A stretch of DNA of 64,000 nucleotides. It comes from Streptomyces fulvoviolaceus. Its GTDB lineage: Bacteria; Actinomycetota; Actinomycetes; Streptomycetales; Streptomycetaceae. Below the pieces are notes generated by a model. That model had not been told where the DNA came from. It did no database searches and worked only from the letters and a program-made list of their open reading frames with translations. Below, piece by piece: positions 50,839 to 59,093 of the stretch. How positions within the stretch are numbered: position 1 is the first letter of the stretch; the number at the start of each line of letters is the position of its first letter. The translations under genes and the position numbers were made by a program. The stretch lies in assembly GCF_000718165.1 (NCBI RefSeq), contig NZ_JOEY01000041.1, forward strand, positions 1-64,000, in the 5' to 3' direction.

Positions 50839-52218
50839 ATGACACTTCGCGCATTTATGCAGAGGCTCACGAAAAAGATTGCGTGTCTGCTTGTTCTCGT
50901 TCTCGCGCTGAGCGGCTGCGACAGAAACGCACCCTTGCTGGTGGTCAAGGCGGTCGCCGCGGGCGTGCCCGCTCTCGCACCGTTCTTCGACGAGAACATC
51001 GGGCTCGGCAAGGACGCCACGATCCGCTCGCAGCCCGCGCGCGGCAGCCTGCAGCAGGGTGACACGCCAGGTCTGTACGGGGGCACGAAGCAGCCGACGA
51101 TCTGCGACGTGGACAAGCTCGAGCGATTCCTCACCGATCCCAGGAATCACAAGAAGGCACAGGCGTGGGCCGATGTGCTGGAAATCGGCACCGATGAGAT
51201 CCCGGAATACCTGGATCGACTCACACCAGTCCTGCTGCGTCACGACACTCTCGTGAAGAACCACGACTACAAGAAGGAAAAGGCCGTCCCGTACAACTCC
51301 CTGCTCCAGGCGGGAATCGCGATTCTCGTCGACGAACAGGGACTTCCGGCTGTGAAGTGTTCGTGTGGAAATCCACTGCGGCCCTTCGAGGGTGACACGA
51401 GCCGGATTTCCGTCGAGTTCGAGGACGGCAACAAGAAGTGGACGGGATACGAGCGTTCCTCCGTGGTGGCCGTACGACCGGCTCCGCGGACACTGGCACG
51501 GATCGCTCTCGTCGACGTCCAGGATCCCGACCGCGGCATCAACCGTCCGGTCGGCACGACGGGCAAGGACGACTCCACCTTCGACACCCGTAAGCGGCGC
51601 GCGGTGCCGAACCTCGCCGGGACGACGTTCGGGAAGGCCAGCCGGCAGCTCGCCGATGCGGGGCTGGCGGCCGGCTTCGACGGGAAGGGGCTGCCGCCGG
51701 ACGGCGCCAAGGTCACGGCGACCGATCCGCCGGCGGGGACCGAGCTGGAATTCGGGCAGTACGTGATGCTCAGCGTGGCCGGAGGTACGTCCACCTCCGG
51801 AGGGGGGACCACGACCACTCCCCCGCCGCCGTCGGGATCCTCGCGGCCGACGACGACCACTACACCACCGTCCTCGTCGTCGTCCTCGTCACCCTCGTCA
51901 CCCTCGTCGCCCTCGCCTGCCACGCCTCCGTCCTCGTCGAGCACCAAGCCCGGGGCCTCGTCCTCCCCGCCTTCGTCGAGTACGGCGCCCACCTCGGAGT
52001 CGCCGCCGAAGTCGAGCAGCCCGTCCAGCTCGGAGCCGGACCCACCGAGTTCACCGCCCAGCACCGATCCCACGACCAGCTCGCCTCCTCCGGAGGTGAC
52101 CAGCACACCGCCGGAGGTCACGAGTCCGCCTCCGTCCAGCGAACCGGTCACCACCAGCGCGCCGCCGCCGACCAGCGAACCCGCGACCGGCGAACCGAGC
52201 ACCAGCGCCACCACGTAG
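50839..52218 (+). CDS. PASTA-domain lipoprotein (probable DUF6777 protein)
   Basis: A 459-residue lipoprotein. The signal ends in the lipobox LALSGC, so Cys27 is the lipidated residue. Residues about 45-205 form a globular domain (TICDVDKLERFLTDPRNHKKAQAWADVL, VPYNSLLQAGIAILVDE, CSCGNPL) that I believe is DUF6777. A PASTA domain follows (about 250-320: VPNLAGTTFGKASRQLADAGL, VTATDPPAGTELEFGQYVMLSVA). The last 135 residues are Ser/Thr/Pro-only spacer. It is directly upstream of a Ser/Thr kinase that has no PASTA domain of its own. GGGGGAGCGG precedes the ATG; a TTG at 50812 is less likely. Confidence 0.8.
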   Translation: MTLRAFMQRLTKKIACLLVLVLALSGCDRNAPLLVVKAVAAGVPALAPFFDENIGLGKDATIRSQPARGSLQQGDTPGLYGGTKQPTICDVDKLERFLTDPRNHKKAQAWADVLEIGTDEIPEYLDRLTPVLLRHDTLVKNHDYKKEKAVPYNSLLQAGIAILVDEQGLPAVKCSCGNPLRPFEGDTSRISVEFEDGNKKWTGYERSSVVAVRPAPRTLARIALVDVQDPDRGINRPVGTTGKDDSTFDTRKRRAVPNLAGTTFGKASRQLADAGLAAGFDGKGLPPDGAKVTATDPPAGTELEFGQYVMLSVAGGTSTSGGGTTTTPPPPSGSSRPTTTTTPPSSSSSSSPSSPSSPSPATPPSSSSTKPGASSSPPSSSTAPTSESPPKSSSPSSSEPDPPSSPPSTDPTTSSPPPEVTSTPPEVTSPPPSSEPVTTSAPPPTSEPATGEPSTSATT

Positions 52219-52246
52219 CGCCCCCGCAGAACCCGGGAGTCACCGG

Positions 52247-54112
52247 ATGCCTTCAGGATCACCGACGTCGGGAGTGGGCCGGGTCATCGCCGGCCGTTAC
52301 CTGCTGCTGAACCAGCTCGGCAGCGGAGGCATGGGCCATGTATGGCTCGCCCACGACCAGAGACTCGCCTGCGAGGTCGCGCTCAAGGAGATCGTGTTCC
52401 GTGATGCGGTCGAGGCGGACCACGAGCGGGAGCCCCGGGTCGCCCGCGCCCGCGCGGAGGCCCGGCACGCGGCCGGACTGCGCGGTCACCCCCATGTGGT
52501 GACCGTGCACGACGTGCTGGAGCACGAGGGGCTGCCGTGGATCGTCATGGAGTACGTGGCGGGCGCCATCGACCTGAAGGAGCTCGTCGAGACGCGCGGC
52601 CCGCTCGCGCCCGCGGAGTGCGCCCGCATCGGGCTCGCCGTACTGGACGCACTGACCGCCGGGCACGACCGGGGCGTCATGCACCGGGACGTGAAGCCGG
52701 CGAACATCCTGCTCGCGCCGGACCGCACCGGATCGCCGTACGGACGCGTCCTGCTCACCGACTACGGCATCTCCGTGCAGCCGGACGCCGGTGAGACGCG
52801 GTACACGCTGGCGTCCGTACTGGTGGGCACGGCGGGCTATCTGGCCCCGGAGCGGGCCACGGGCGGGTCGCCCACTCCGGCCGCCGACCTGTTCTCGCTG
52901 GGCTGCACGCTGTACCACTCCGTCGAGGGCCTGAGCCCCTTCGAGCGCGCGTCGCACCTCGCCGAGGTGACCGCGGTGGTCATGGAGGAGCCGCGGCCCG
53001 CCGTGCGCGCCGGTGCCCTGGGGCCCGTCTTACAGGCGCTGCTCGCGAAGGATCCGGGGCAACGGCTGTCGGCGGTGGAGGCGGAGGCCGCGCTGTCGCG
53101 GATCATCACGCCGCAGCCCGAGGCGTACGCCCGGACACAGACGGACATCGGATCGCAGCCGCCCTGGGCGGGGATGCAGGCGCCACCGCCTCCGAGCCCG
53201 CAGGGATTCGGGCCGGCCCAGGTTCCCCACGGATTCGGGCCGCCGCCGCAGCCCGCGCCGCCCGCACCCGGTCGACGGCGGCGCGAACGCCCCCATGCCC
53301 TGCGGGCCGCCATCGCCTGCGGTCTCGGGCTGGTGCTCGCCCTGGGTGGCGTCTGGTACGCCATGGCCAACCGGTCGACGGAGGAGACGGAGGGGAGCGA
53401 GGAGCAGCCGTACGGCGACACGATCGGGCTCGCCAAGCCGCTCAAGGACGGCGACTGCGTCCTCGCCGACTGGCCCGGCACCCGGTTCGAGGGCACGCCC
53501 CGGCTGTCGCTGGACCCCACCTGCGGGGTGGACAGGGCACCGGACGGGCAGGTCATGGCGTTCGTCGAGACCGCGTCGGCTGACGAGGCGCGGCGGCTGG
53601 GGCCGGGCCTGTGCGAGGAGCGGACGCGGGACATCCGGGACCGGCTCGCGGATGTGCACAGCTTCGCCGTCGCGCCCGGAGACGGCGGGTTCGAGGCCGC
53701 GGGACGGCGTACGGCCTGTCTGGTGCTGGGCAGGAACGGGCCGGTGTACGGGCCGCTCGGCACCCACCGCAAGCTCGGTTCGGGCTTCGCGGACACGGCG
53801 ACCATGCAGCGGCGGGACTGTCTGGACGTCCGCACGAACAGGGACGCCCGGCTGGCCTCCTGCGAGGGTTCGTACGACGAGCAGGTGCTCGGATTCACCC
53901 AACTGGACGAGGACGCCACGCTCGCCGAGGCGCGCACCGAGTCGGACACGGCGTGCGGCCGTGAGGTGCCCCCGGGCGACTACGGCTTCGATCCGTCCGT
54001 CTACACGGCGGGCTCCTGGACGAGCGCCGGCCCCTGGAAGAACGGCACGCATTTCGTCGTGTGCACCGTCCGGAGGCAGAACGGGGGCACCATGGAGGGG
54101 GACGAACCATGA
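52247..54112 (+). CDS. Membrane Ser/Thr protein kinase with a TTA codon
   Basis: A 621-residue kinase. The kinase domain (about 15-285) has the P-loop LGSGGMGHV, the ATP Lys in VALKEIV, the catalytic loop HRDVKPANILL, DYG instead of DFG, and GTAGYLAPE. A Pro-rich linker and one membrane helix (IACGLGLVLALGGVWYAMA, about 350-370) lead to an extracytoplasmic domain with several Cys residues (GDCVLADW, DPTCGVD, RTACLVLG, RRDCLDVR, TACGREV). Codon 262 is TTA (53030-53032, Leu in GPVLQ), so full expression should need the bldA tRNA. It is encoded 28 bp after the PASTA lipoprotein and is probably its partner. Confidence 0.88.
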   Translation: MPSGSPTSGVGRVIAGRYLLLNQLGSGGMGHVWLAHDQRLACEVALKEIVFRDAVEADHEREPRVARARAEARHAAGLRGHPHVVTVHDVLEHEGLPWIVMEYVAGAIDLKELVETRGPLAPAECARIGLAVLDALTAGHDRGVMHRDVKPANILLAPDRTGSPYGRVLLTDYGISVQPDAGETRYTLASVLVGTAGYLAPERATGGSPTPAADLFSLGCTLYHSVEGLSPFERASHLAEVTAVVMEEPRPAVRAGALGPVLQALLAKDPGQRLSAVEAEAALSRIITPQPEAYARTQTDIGSQPPWAGMQAPPPPSPQGFGPAQVPHGFGPPPQPAPPAPGRRRRERPHALRAAIACGLGLVLALGGVWYAMANRSTEETEGSEEQPYGDTIGLAKPLKDGDCVLADWPGTRFEGTPRLSLDPTCGVDRAPDGQVMAFVETASADEARRLGPGLCEERTRDIRDRLADVHSFAVAPGDGGFEAAGRRTACLVLGRNGPVYGPLGTHRKLGSGFADTATMQRRDCLDVRTNRDARLASCEGSYDEQVLGFTQLDEDATLAEARTESDTACGREVPPGDYGFDPSVYTAGSWTSAGPWKNGTHFVVCTVRRQNGGTMEGDEP

Positions 54113-54125
54113 GGAGGGTGTTGCG

Positions 54126-54296
54126 ATGCCCGGTTCTACGGACAGTTCTACCAAGGCGATGGGGGTGCTCACCGTCGGCGGACTCGTCGCGGTGACGGCC
54201 TACACGGTGGCGCTCGGCAGCAATGGCTGGCTGTGGTTCGGCTGGGTCGTGCTGGGACTGCTCACCCTCGGGATGGTGGCCACACGCAGCACATGA
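54126..54296 (+). CDS. Small two-helix membrane protein downstream of the kinase
   Basis: 56 residues: a short polar start (PGSTDSSTK), one helix (VLTVGGLVAVTAYTVALG) and a second (GWLWFGWVVLGLLTLGMVAT). GAGGAGG lies eight bases before the ATG, partly formed by the end of the kinase gene (13-bp gap), so the two are co-transcribed. I do not recognise a family. It converges on the histidine kinase gene with 3 bp between. Confidence 0.7.
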   Translation: MPGSTDSSTKAMGVLTVGGLVAVTAYTVALGSNGWLWFGWVVLGLLTLGMVATRST

Positions 54297-54299
54297 CGC

Positions 54300-55517
54300 C
54301 TAGGGCCGGTCGGTGAGGCGGCCCGCCGAGTGCACCCCCGGCTGGTACTTCGGCAGCCGGGCGGTGATCTTCATGCCCGCTCCTACGGCGGTCTCGATGA
54401 CGAGGCCGTAGTCGTCGCCGTAGACCTGGCGCAGCCGGTCGTCGACGTTGGACAGGCCGATGCCGCCCGACGGGCTGACCTCACCGGCGAGGATGCGGCG
54501 CAGCACGGCGGGGTCCATTCCCGCGCCGTCGTCCTCGATCACGACCAGTGCCTCGGCACCCGCGTCCTGTGCGGTGATGCTGATGCGGCTCTTGCCTGTC
54601 ACGACCGCCTTGCCCTCCAGGCCGTGCTTGACGGCGTTCTCGACGAGCGGCTGGAGGCAGAGGAAGGGCAGGGTGACCGGCAGCACCTCGGGGGCGATCT
54701 GCAGGGTGACGGAGAGGCGGTCGCCGAAGCGTGCGCGGACCAGCGCCAGGTAGTGGTCGATGGCGTGGAGTTCGTCGGCGAGGGTGGTGAAGTCGCCGTG
54801 CCGGCGGAACGAGTAGCGGGTGAAGTCGGCGAACTCCAGGAGCAGTTCGCGGGCGCGCTCGGGGTCGGTGCGGACGAACGAGGCGATCACCGCCAGCGAG
54901 TTGAAGATGAAGTGCGGGGAGATCTGGGCGCGCAAGGCCTTGATCTCGGCCTCGATGAGGCGGGTGCGGGACTGGTCGAGGTCCGCCAACTCCAGCTGGA
55001 CGCTCACCCAGCGAGCGACCTCCCCGGCGGCCCGGACCAGGACGGCGGACTCACGGGGTGCGCAGGCGACCAGGGCGCCGTGGACGCGTTCGTCGACGGT
55101 GAGCGGGGCGACGACGGCCCAGCGCACCGGGCAGTCGGGGGTGTCGCACTCCAGCCGGAAAGCCTCGCCACGGCCGGTCTCCAGGGGGCCGGCGAGGCGA
55201 TCCATGATCTCGGTGCGGTGATGACCGCCGACGCCGTCCCAGACCAGGACCTCCTTCTGGTCGGTCAGGCACAGCGCGTCCGTGCCGAGCAGCGTGCGCA
55301 GCCGTCGGGCCGACTTGCGGGCCGTCTCCTCCGTCAGGCCCGCCCTGAGTGGAGGCGCGGCGAGAGAGGCCGTGTGCAGGGTCTCGAAGGTCGCGTGTTC
55401 GACGGGCGTGCCGAGTCCGCCGAGGCTCTCCGGACGCGCCGTACGCCTGCCGAGCCAGAAGCCCGCCGCCAGCAGCGGAAGGATCGCCACGCACAGCCCG
55501 GCCAGGAATCCGCTCAT
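54300..55517 (-). CDS. LytS-type sensor histidine kinase
   Basis: A 405-residue sensor kinase. One N-terminal helix (FLAGLCVAILPLLAAGFWLG, about 3-22) is followed by a GAF-like region (about 60-180: LRTLLGTDALCLTDQKEVLVWDG, CPVRWAVVAPLTVDERVHGALVAC). The His_kinase domain has the phosphoacceptor His in ALRAQISPHFIFNSLAVIASFV, and the ATPase has PLVENAVKHGLEG and GGIGLSNVDDRLRQVYGDDYG. It lacks the multi-helix 5TM-LytS sensor, so the signal is probably cytoplasmic or passed on by the coupled symporter. ATG 55517 overlaps the symporter stop and follows GGAGGTG. Confidence 0.88.
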   Translation of the reverse strand: MSGFLAGLCVAILPLLAAGFWLGRRTARPESLGGLGTPVEHATFETLHTASLAAPPLRAGLTEETARKSARRLRTLLGTDALCLTDQKEVLVWDGVGGHHRTEIMDRLAGPLETGRGEAFRLECDTPDCPVRWAVVAPLTVDERVHGALVACAPRESAVLVRAAGEVARWVSVQLELADLDQSRTRLIEAEIKALRAQISPHFIFNSLAVIASFVRTDPERARELLLEFADFTRYSFRRHGDFTTLADELHAIDHYLALVRARFGDRLSVTLQIAPEVLPVTLPFLCLQPLVENAVKHGLEGKAVVTGKSRISITAQDAGAEALVVIEDDGAGMDPAVLRRILAGEVSPSGGIGLSNVDDRLRQVYGDDYGLVIETAVGAGMKITARLPKYQPGVHSAGRLTDRP

Positions 55518-57226
55518 GCCTTCACCTCCGCCCGCAGCTCCTCCGGCAGATGGAAGCGGGCCAGGATGGCCGCCGTCCCCGCCGGTACGCGCCCCGCGGT
55601 CGCCAGGGACACCAGCATCATGGTGAGGAAGCCCAGCGGCACCGACCAGAGCGCCGGCCAGGCGAGCAGGGCGTGCAGAGCGCCCGTCCTCGGGAAGCCC
55701 GCCATGGTGGCGGCCACGGCCACGAACGCGGAGCCGCCGCCGACCAGCATCCCGGCGGCCGCGCCCGGCGGGGTCAGCCGCCGCCACCAGATGCCGAGCA
55801 CCAGCAACGGGCAGAAGGAGGAGGCGGAGACGGCGAAGGCCAGTCCGACGGCGTCCGCGACCGGCAGTCCGCCGACGATGACACTCGCGGCCAGCGGTAC
55901 GGCCATGGCCAGCACGGTGCCGAGTCTGAAGTGCCGTACGCCGCGCGAGGGCAGGACGTCCTGCGTCAGCACGCCCGCCACGGCCATGGTCAGCCCCGAG
56001 GCCGTGGAGAGGAACGCGGCGAAGGCCCCGCCCGCCACCAGTGCGCCGAGCAGGTCGCCGCCGAGGCCGCCGATCATCCGCTCGGGCAGCAGCAGCACGG
56101 CGGCGTCCGCGTCGCCGGTGATGGTGAGTTCGGGGGCGTAGAGCCTGCCGAGGGCGCCGTAGACGGGCGGCAGGAGGTAGAAGCAGCCGATGAGGGCGAG
56201 CACGGCGACCGTGGTGCGGCGGGCGGCGACGCCGTGCGGGCTGGTGTAGAAGCGGACGACGACGTGTGGCAGACCCATGGTGCCGAGGAAGGTGGCGAGG
56301 ATCAGTCCGTACGTCGCGTAGAGCGGGCGTTCCTCGCGGCCGGCGGCGAGGGAGGTCGACATGCCGCCGGTGCTGCTGCGCTCGGCGGCCGGGACGGTGG
56401 CGCCCTTGGCGAAGGTCAGCCGGGTGCCCCGCTCGATGTGGTGGGTGCCGGCGGGGAGTTCGAGCCGTTGGTCGTCGTGCGGCCGGCCGTCGACCGTGCC
56501 GCTCACCGTGACGGTCAGCGGTCGCTCCAGCTTCAGGTCGAGGCTGTCGTCGACGCGGACGACGCGCTGCTCGCGGAAGGTCACCGGTTCCTCGAAGGCG
56601 TGGCGGGGGGCACCGTCGCTCTGCCAGGCGAGGATCAGGAAGAGGGCGGGGACGAGCAGGGCGGTGAGTTTGAGCCAGTACTGGAAGGCCTGCACGAAGG
56701 TGATGCTGCGCATCCCGCCGGCGGCGACGGTGGCGACCACCACGGCCGCGACGATCACCCCGCCGAGCCACTGCGGCGCATCCGTCAGCACACTCAACGT
56801 CAGCCCCGCGCCCTGGAGTTGGGGCAGCAGGTACAGCCAGCCGACCCCGACGACGAAGGCGCCCGCCAGTCGCCGCACCGCCTGGGAGGCGAGGCGGGCC
56901 TCGGCGAAGTCGGGCAGCGTGTAGGCACCGGAGCGGCGCAGCGGAGCGGCGACGAACAGGAGCAGGACGAGATAGCCGGCCGTGTAGCCGACCGGGTACC
57001 AGAGCATGTCCGGGCCCTGGACCAGGACCAGCCCCGCGATGCCCAGGAAGGAGGCGGCGGAGAGGTACTCGCCGCTGATGGCGGCCGCGTTGAGGCGGGG
57101 GCCGACGGTGCGGGAGGCGACGTAGAAGTCGGAGGTGGTGCGGGAGATGCGCAGGCCGAAGGCGCCGACGAAGACGGTCGCGAGGACCACCAGGGCGACG
57201 GCCGGGACGGCGAAGCTGGAGTTCAT
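55514..57226 (-). CDS. Sodium:solute symporter, cation/acetate (ActP/MctP) type
   Basis: A 570-residue symporter of the SSS family with about 13 helices. It has the ASRTVGPRLNAAAISGEYLSAASFLGIAGLV N-terminal signature, YTLPDFAEARL, and the Na+-site helix AFAAFLSTASGLTMAVAGVLTQDV. An insertion of about 90 residues (from FEEPVTFREQR to SLAAGREERPL, about 205-310) forms an extracytoplasmic beta-rich loop common in actinobacterial acetate-type carriers. It lies between a DUF485 gene and the sensor kinase and shares a stop-start overlap with the kinase. Acetate, pyruvate or another monocarboxylate is the likely substrate. Confidence 0.87.
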   Translation of the reverse strand: MNSSFAVPAVALVVLATVFVGAFGLRISRTTSDFYVASRTVGPRLNAAAISGEYLSAASFLGIAGLVLVQGPDMLWYPVGYTAGYLVLLLFVAAPLRRSGAYTLPDFAEARLASQAVRRLAGAFVVGVGWLYLLPQLQGAGLTLSVLTDAPQWLGGVIVAAVVVATVAAGGMRSITFVQAFQYWLKLTALLVPALFLILAWQSDGAPRHAFEEPVTFREQRVVRVDDSLDLKLERPLTVTVSGTVDGRPHDDQRLELPAGTHHIERGTRLTFAKGATVPAAERSSTGGMSTSLAAGREERPLYATYGLILATFLGTMGLPHVVVRFYTSPHGVAARRTTVAVLALIGCFYLLPPVYGALGRLYAPELTITGDADAAVLLLPERMIGGLGGDLLGALVAGGAFAAFLSTASGLTMAVAGVLTQDVLPSRGVRHFRLGTVLAMAVPLAASVIVGGLPVADAVGLAFAVSASSFCPLLVLGIWWRRLTPPGAAAGMLVGGGSAFVAVAATMAGFPRTGALHALLAWPALWSVPLGFLTMMLVSLATAGRVPAGTAAILARFHLPEELRAEVKA

Positions 57227-57239
57227 CGGTTCTCGCCGT

Positions 57240-57608
57240 TCATCGGTCCTCGACCAGACGCACGAAGTCCCGTTCGTTGCGCTCGGCGCGCCCCACGTAC
57301 CAGCGGGCGAGCAGCACCAGCGGGACGTAGAGGCCGAAGCCGAGGACCACCCATTCCAGGCGGCGGGCGTCGGGCATCGCCGCGAAGAGGAGCGGCAGTG
57401 GGCCGACGAGGAGGACGAGGAACGCGAACACCGCGAGGGCGGCGCGGAGTTGGGTGCGCATCAGGGAGCGGACGTAGGTGTGGCCGAGGGTGGTCTGCTC
57501 GTCGATCTCGGTGCGTGGGCGGTAGTAGCCGGAGGTCGGCCTGCTGCGGCGGGACGGGCCGGTGACGACGACGCGGCGCTCGGTGGGGTCCTGGTTCGGC
57601 ACCGTCAC
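57240..57608 (-). CDS. DUF485-like small membrane subunit of the symporter
   Basis: A 122-residue protein with a basic cytoplasmic N-terminus (TERRVVVTGPSRRSRPTSGYYRP) and two membrane helices (LRAALAVFAFLVLLVGPLPLLF and LEWVVLGFGLYVPLVLLARWYVG). Small DUF485 proteins of this form precede acetate/pyruvate symporter genes in many bacteria and are probably accessory subunits. The GTG at 57608 overlaps the response regulator stop (GTGA), and the symporter follows by 13 bp. Confidence 0.8.
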   Translation of the reverse strand: MTVPNQDPTERRVVVTGPSRRSRPTSGYYRPRTEIDEQTTLGHTYVRSLMRTQLRAALAVFAFLVLLVGPLPLLFAAMPDARRLEWVVLGFGLYVPLVLLARWYVGRAERNERDFVRLVEDR

Positions 57609-58354
57609 GGCCTCCTCATCAGCAGGTCGCGCAGTTCGCGCGCGTGCCGGCGGCTGACCTGCAGCTCCTCGTCGCCGACCAGGACGCTCACCGTGCCCGC
57701 GTCCAGCCGGAGTTCGCCTACGTGGCGCAGGGCGACCAGGTGGCGGCGGTGGATGCGGACGAAGCCGCGGGAGCGCCAGCGCTCCTCCAGGGTGGACAGC
57801 GGGATCCGTACGAGGTGGCTGCCCTTGTCGGTGTGGAGGCGGGCGTAGTCGCCCTGGGCCTCGACGTGCGTGATGTCGTCGACGGAGACGAAGCGGGTCA
57901 CGCCGCCGAGTTCGACGGGTATGTGGTCGGGGTCGGGTTCGTGCACGGGTATACGGGGGGTGTTGTCGGTGAGTTCGGCGGCCCGGCGGATCGCCTCCGC
58001 GAGGCGTTCCTTGCGGACGGGCTTGAGCACGTAGTCGACGGCTTTCAGGTCGAAGGCCTGGACGGCGAAGTCCTCGTGGGCGGTGACGAACACGACCAGC
58101 GGCGGCTTGGCGAACCCGGTGAGCAGTCTGGCCATGTCCAGTCCGTCGAGGCCGGGCATGTTGATGTCGAGGAAGACGACGTCGATCGCCTCGGGTCCGT
58201 TCGGCCCCGACTCCAGCGCGCGGTTGATACGGCGCAGCGCCTCGGTGGCGTCACCGGCCCCCTCCGCACTGCCGATCCGGGGATCGGCGTTGAGGAGGTA
58301 GAGCAGTTCCTCCAGCGAGGGGCGTTCGTCGTCGACAGCCAGGGCGCGCAGCAT
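57605..58354 (-). CDS. LytTR-type response regulator
   Basis: A 249-residue regulator. The receiver domain (about 1-120) has the acidic pair VDDE, the phosphoacceptor Asp in VVFLDINMPGLDG, VTAHEDFAVQAF and the Lys in YVLKPVRKE. The LytTR DNA-binding domain (about 145-245) has VSVDDITHVEAQGDYARLHT, FVRIHRRHLVALRHV and VSRRHARELRDLL. It is the first gene of the operon regulator, DUF485, symporter, kinase. No ribosome-binding site precedes the ATG, but TACACT ends eight bases upstream, so the transcript is probably leaderless. Confidence 0.88.
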   Translation of the reverse strand: MLRALAVDDERPSLEELLYLLNADPRIGSAEGAGDATEALRRINRALESGPNGPEAIDVVFLDINMPGLDGLDMARLLTGFAKPPLVVFVTAHEDFAVQAFDLKAVDYVLKPVRKERLAEAIRRAAELTDNTPRIPVHEPDPDHIPVELGGVTRFVSVDDITHVEAQGDYARLHTDKGSHLVRIPLSTLEERWRSRGFVRIHRRHLVALRHVGELRLDAGTVSVLVGDEELQVSRRHARELRDLLMRRP

Positions 58355-58362
58355 GAACCCGG

Positions 58363-58368
58363 AGTGTA
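58363..58368 (-). promoter_or_regulatory. -10 element of the LytTR operon
   Basis: TACACT on the minus strand, eight bases before the regulator ATG; TGTCCA 17 bp further upstream is a poor -35. It suggests a leaderless transcript for the four-gene operon. Confidence 0.45.
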
Positions 58369-58441
58369 GGAGTAATTCGTACGACTGGACACGTGGCCGT
58401 ATGCACGTTCGCACTGGGTAGGGCGCCGACTGCGGGCTGGA

Positions 58442-58447
58442 TACAGT
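58442..58447 (+). promoter_or_regulatory. -10 element of the leaderless Lrp gene
   Basis: TACAGT ends six bases before the Lrp ATG at 58454, with no ribosome-binding site between. Confidence 0.5.
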
Positions 58448-58453
58448 GCGCGC

Positions 58454-58969
58454 ATGAGCAGCACGCCCTCACCGTTCGACGAGACCGACCGGAAGATCAT
58501 CACCGCGTTGATGGCGAACGCCAGGACGAGCTTCGCCGAGATCGGCGCGGTGGTGGGGCTGTCCGCGACGGCGGTCAAGCGGCGTGTGGACCGGATGCGG
58601 GACACCGGCGTGATCACCGGGTTCACGGCCACCGTGCAGCCCGCGGCACTGGGCTGGCGTACGGAGGCGTACGTCGAGGTGTACTGCGAGGGCGCGGCTC
58701 CGCCCCGGCGGCTCGCGGAGGTCGTCCGCAACCACCCCGAGATCACCGCGGCGATGACCGTGACCGGCGGGGCGGACGCGCTGCTGCACGTACGGGCACG
58801 GGACGTCGAGCACTTCGAGGAGGTGCTGGAGCGGATCCGGATCGAGCCGTTCATCCGGAAGACGATCAGCGTGATGGTGCTGTCCCATCTGATCCCGGAA
58901 AGCCCGGAGGCGGGTGCCAGCCAGCCCGCGCCGGAGGCCACGCCGGGGCACGCAGCAGACGTGCGCTGA
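58454..58969 (+). CDS. Lrp/AsnC-family regulator
   Basis: A 171-residue Lrp protein. The N-terminal HTH (about 8-58) is FDETDRKIITALMANARTSFAEIGAVVGLSATAVKRRVDRMRDTGVI; the C-terminal RAM domain (about 70-145) includes AYVEVYCEGAAPPRRLAEVVRNHPEI, MTVTGGADALLHVRARD and IRKTISVMVLSHLI. It lies just upstream of, and reads toward, the dimethylargininase and ornithine aminotransferase genes, so arginine-related amino acids are likely effectors. Repeats of GCAAT/ATTGC lie between it and those genes. Confidence 0.87.
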   Translation: MSSTPSPFDETDRKIITALMANARTSFAEIGAVVGLSATAVKRRVDRMRDTGVITGFTATVQPAALGWRTEAYVEVYCEGAAPPRRLAEVVRNHPEITAAMTVTGGADALLHVRARDVEHFEEVLERIRIEPFIRKTISVMVLSHLIPESPEAGASQPAPEATPGHAADVR

Positions 58970-58985
58970 GTCGGCGAAAGACGCA

Positions 58986-59017
58986 GCAATCCTGCGCGGA
59001 CACGCAATTCTCATTGC
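58986..59017. promoter_or_regulatory. Candidate Lrp operator before the dimethylargininase gene
   Basis: GCAAT-TCTC-ATTGC (59004-59017) is a perfect inverted repeat, and a further GCAAT lies 18 bp upstream at 58986-58990. It sits about 75-110 bp before the dimethylargininase start and directly after the Lrp gene. Confidence 0.55.
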
Positions 59018-59093
59018 TTGTCGGGCGTGACCGTCACTTCCTACCTTGGTGTCAACCCTCAGTCGACACCACAGGAAGCGGAGGAACCCCTCT

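Noticed and set aside
54300..56771. An 823-residue histidine kinase
   Set aside because: The first 418 codons are a shadow of the symporter gene; the kinase begins at 55517 with a ribosome-binding site.
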